Shown here: positions 5,469-6,355 of the stretch, one piece after another
Layout of the letters: each line of letters starts with the position of its first letter
Numbering within the stretch: the stretch's first letter is position 1
NCBI GenBank assembly: GCA_021828635.1
Contig: JAJZEJ010000401.1
Coordinates: 1-6,355 of the forward strand
DNA: 6,355 bases
Origin: Chloroflexota bacterium
Lineage (GTDB): Bacteria; Chloroflexota; Ktedonobacteria; Ktedonobacterales; Ktedonobacteraceae
Reading direction: 5' to 3'
Notes under the pieces: model-generated
Databases searched by the model: none
What the model was told of the DNA's origin: nothing
The model's input: only the letters and a program-made list of their open reading frames with translations
Translations under genes and position numbers: made by a program

Positions 5469-6047
5469 TCAGTGCTGAGGATTGCGTTCAGGTTCAGGCT
5501 TGGCATTGCTATTGCTTGCTGGTTGTACCTGTTCTTCGCTGCTATTCTTGTGCCATAAGCTCCCGAAAATGAGGATAACAAACAGCAGAAAAACGCCGAC
5601 CGAGATACAGGCGTCGGCGATATTGAAAATAGCGAAAGAATAGCCGATTTCTGGAATACGAAACCAGATAAAATCGACGACGTAGCCGCCATGCCGTATT
5701 CTGTCGATCAAGTTGCCGAAAGCGCCACCAATAATCATGCCAAAAACTATCTTATAGGCAAGCGAACCTGTATTAATCATGCGAAAATAGAGGTAGCCCA
5801 CTACGCAAATTGCCAGAGCGATAAGAATGGGCAGGAAAAGCGTGTTCTCGAATAAGCTAAAGGCTGCTCCATTGTTTCGGATATAGTAGATGACCAGATA
5901 ATGACCAATAATAGATATCGGCGGCTTGCTCTGTGGTGGGCTAAGATGTTGAACGACCAGTGCCTTTGTCCACTGATCGAGCGTTACAACGATTATTACA
6001 GTCAGGAGAGCCAATATATCATAGAGGCGTGCGCGTTTAGCTGTCAC
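5469..6047 (-). CDS. lspA: Lipoprotein signal peptidase (signal peptidase II)
   Basis: An inner-membrane aspartyl protease that cuts the signal peptide from prolipoproteins just before the lipid-modified Cys, after Lgt has acted. It is 192 residues. Four membrane segments are visible: about 9-27, 69-88, 99-117 and 140-165. Family motifs: VTLDQWTK (21-28), the RNNGAAFSLF box (57-66), GNLIDRIRHGGYVVDF (111-126) and FNIADACIS (141-149). Asp125 (VVDF) and Asp145 (NIAD) match the catalytic pair of the Pseudomonas enzyme, and Asp115 of the DR motif is also conserved. Residues 167-192 form an extra hydrophilic tail rich in Ser, Asn, Pro and Glu, probably cytoplasmic. The start is a GTG at 6047. The stretch before it (AAAGGAACAGAGAAAG) is purine-rich but has no ideal site. 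No better start lies upstream in frame. First gene of a two-gene unit with the RluD-type synthase. All key residues are present. Confidence 0.95.
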   Translation of the reverse strand: MTAKRARLYDILALLTVIIVVTLDQWTKALVVQHLSPPQSKPPISIIGHYLVIYYIRNNGAAFSLFENTLFLPILIALAICVVGYLYFRMINTGSLAYKIVFGMIIGGAFGNLIDRIRHGGYVVDFIWFRIPEIGYSFAIFNIADACISVGVFLLFVILIFGSLWHKNSSEEQVQPASNSNAKPEPERNPQH

Positions 6048-6108
6048 GATCTTTCTCTGTTCCTTTCGCTGACAATACGGGGATACTCTGTTACATTCTA
6101 CGTTCCTT

Positions 6109-6137
6109 ATGGTACACCCTTTTGCTGTCCTTGTCTA
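6109..6137 (-). promoter_or_regulatory. Candidate promoter of the lspA operon
   Basis: On the minus strand TAGACA (6132-6137, five of six to TTGACA) is followed after 17 nt by TACCAT (6109-6114, four of six). The start would be near 6102, giving a leader of about 55 nt. A better -10-like hexamer, TAGAAT (6095-6100), lies closer to the gene but lacks a -35. One of the two probably drives lspA, since a hairpin separates it from the upstream gene. Confidence 0.4.
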
Positions 6138-6152
6138 CAGTTACTGCTTGAA

Positions 6153-6191
6153 GCGAGGTCAGGTGCTGCCTCGGCATTATCCTGACCTCGC
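6153..6191 (-). terminator. Hairpin after the TraR/DksA-family gene
   Basis: GCGAGGTCAGG (6153-6163) and CCTGACCTCGC (6181-6191) pair perfectly over 11 bp around a 17-nt loop. The hairpin begins 16 nt after the stop of the zinc-finger gene and ends before the candidate lspA promoter, as expected of a terminator that separates the units. On the minus strand it is followed by TTCAAGCAG, so the U-tract is poor, like the other hairpins in this window. Confidence 0.65.
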
Positions 6192-6207
6192 CTGCTTATA
6201 GTCATCC

Positions 6208-6355
6208 TTATATGTTGGGCAAGTAGGTATCCTGCACACTCAGGTTGCGTTGCTCAAGCTGCTCTTCATCTTTGACACAGCGTGCAGCCCAAGGAATAGC
6301 TTCCAGTCTTTTTTCAGGGATGGGCTGGCCGCAAACAATGCAGGAGCCATAGGTA
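6208..6355 (-). CDS. TraR/DksA-family zinc-finger protein, C-terminal end
   Basis: Only the last 48 residues plus stop are in the window; the N-terminus lies beyond the right edge. Frame and family are clear from YGSCIVCGQPIPEKRLEAIP followed by ARC, the DksA/TraR zinc-finger signature. Members bind in the secondary channel of RNA polymerase and modulate initiation, in many cases with (p)ppGpp, although for YteA-like and other short forms the role is unproven. The first pair of ligands (CIVC) and the third Cys, 17 residues on, have DksA spacing. The fourth position is Asp (CVKD) where DksA has Cys. A short acidic and Gln-rich tail (DEEQLEQRNLSVQDTYLPNI) follows. Whether the missing N-terminal coiled coil carries the DksA tip Asp residues cannot be seen. 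A hairpin downstream separates the gene from lspA. Confidence 0.88.
   Translation of the reverse strand, partial: TYGSCIVCGQPIPEKRLEAIPWAARCVKDEEQLEQRNLSVQDTYLPNI

Noticed and set aside
5901..6185. 94-codon plus-strand frame over the start of lspA
   Set aside because: It is antisense to the lspA N-terminus and its upstream region and shows no family motifs.

Overview
The window reads as an ordinary stretch of bacterial chromosome with near-balanced base composition. It holds seven protein-coding genes (one cut by the right edge), no RNA gene I can recognise and no mobile element. Lineage is an inference: the membrane protein with a one-repeat VCBS-like outer domain, the lspA-RluA-type synthase pair, an Est30-type esterase, an AidB homologue and frequent GTG starts together suggest Chloroflexota, possibly Ktedonobacteria. 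I could not test this with a search.

Left part (1-2437). A DinB/ClbS-type four-helix-bundle protein (19-519, +) converges on an AidB-type acyl-CoA dehydrogenase homologue (595-2274, -). A perfect 17-bp hairpin lies between them. The aidB-like gene is divergent from the next gene, and the shared upstream region carries a 9-bp tandem repeat. That repeat appears to build the aidB promoter. The region also carries a perfect 7-bp inverted repeat with a 7-nt spacer, a possible operator.

Middle (2438-4115). An alpha/beta hydrolase of the Est30 carboxylesterase type (+) overlaps tail to tail by 35 bp with a single-pass membrane protein (-) that has an extracytoplasmic VCBS/FG-GAP-like domain. Upstream of the membrane protein gene, about 390 bp (4116-4509) hold no convincing gene, only promoter-like and hairpin elements.

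Right part (4510-6355, all on -). lspA (lipoprotein signal peptidase) is followed after 14 nt by an RluA/RluD-type 23S rRNA pseudouridine synthase, a pairing common in Gram-positive and related bacteria. Upstream of lspA are a promoter candidate, an 11-bp-stem hairpin and the C-terminal end of a TraR/DksA-family zinc-finger protein cut by the window edge. Its fourth zinc-ligand position is Asp instead of Cys.

There is no clear new multi-gene system here. The observations most worth checking are the repeat-built promoter, the palindrome in front of the esterase, the variant zinc finger, and the uncharacterised membrane protein with its long empty upstream region.
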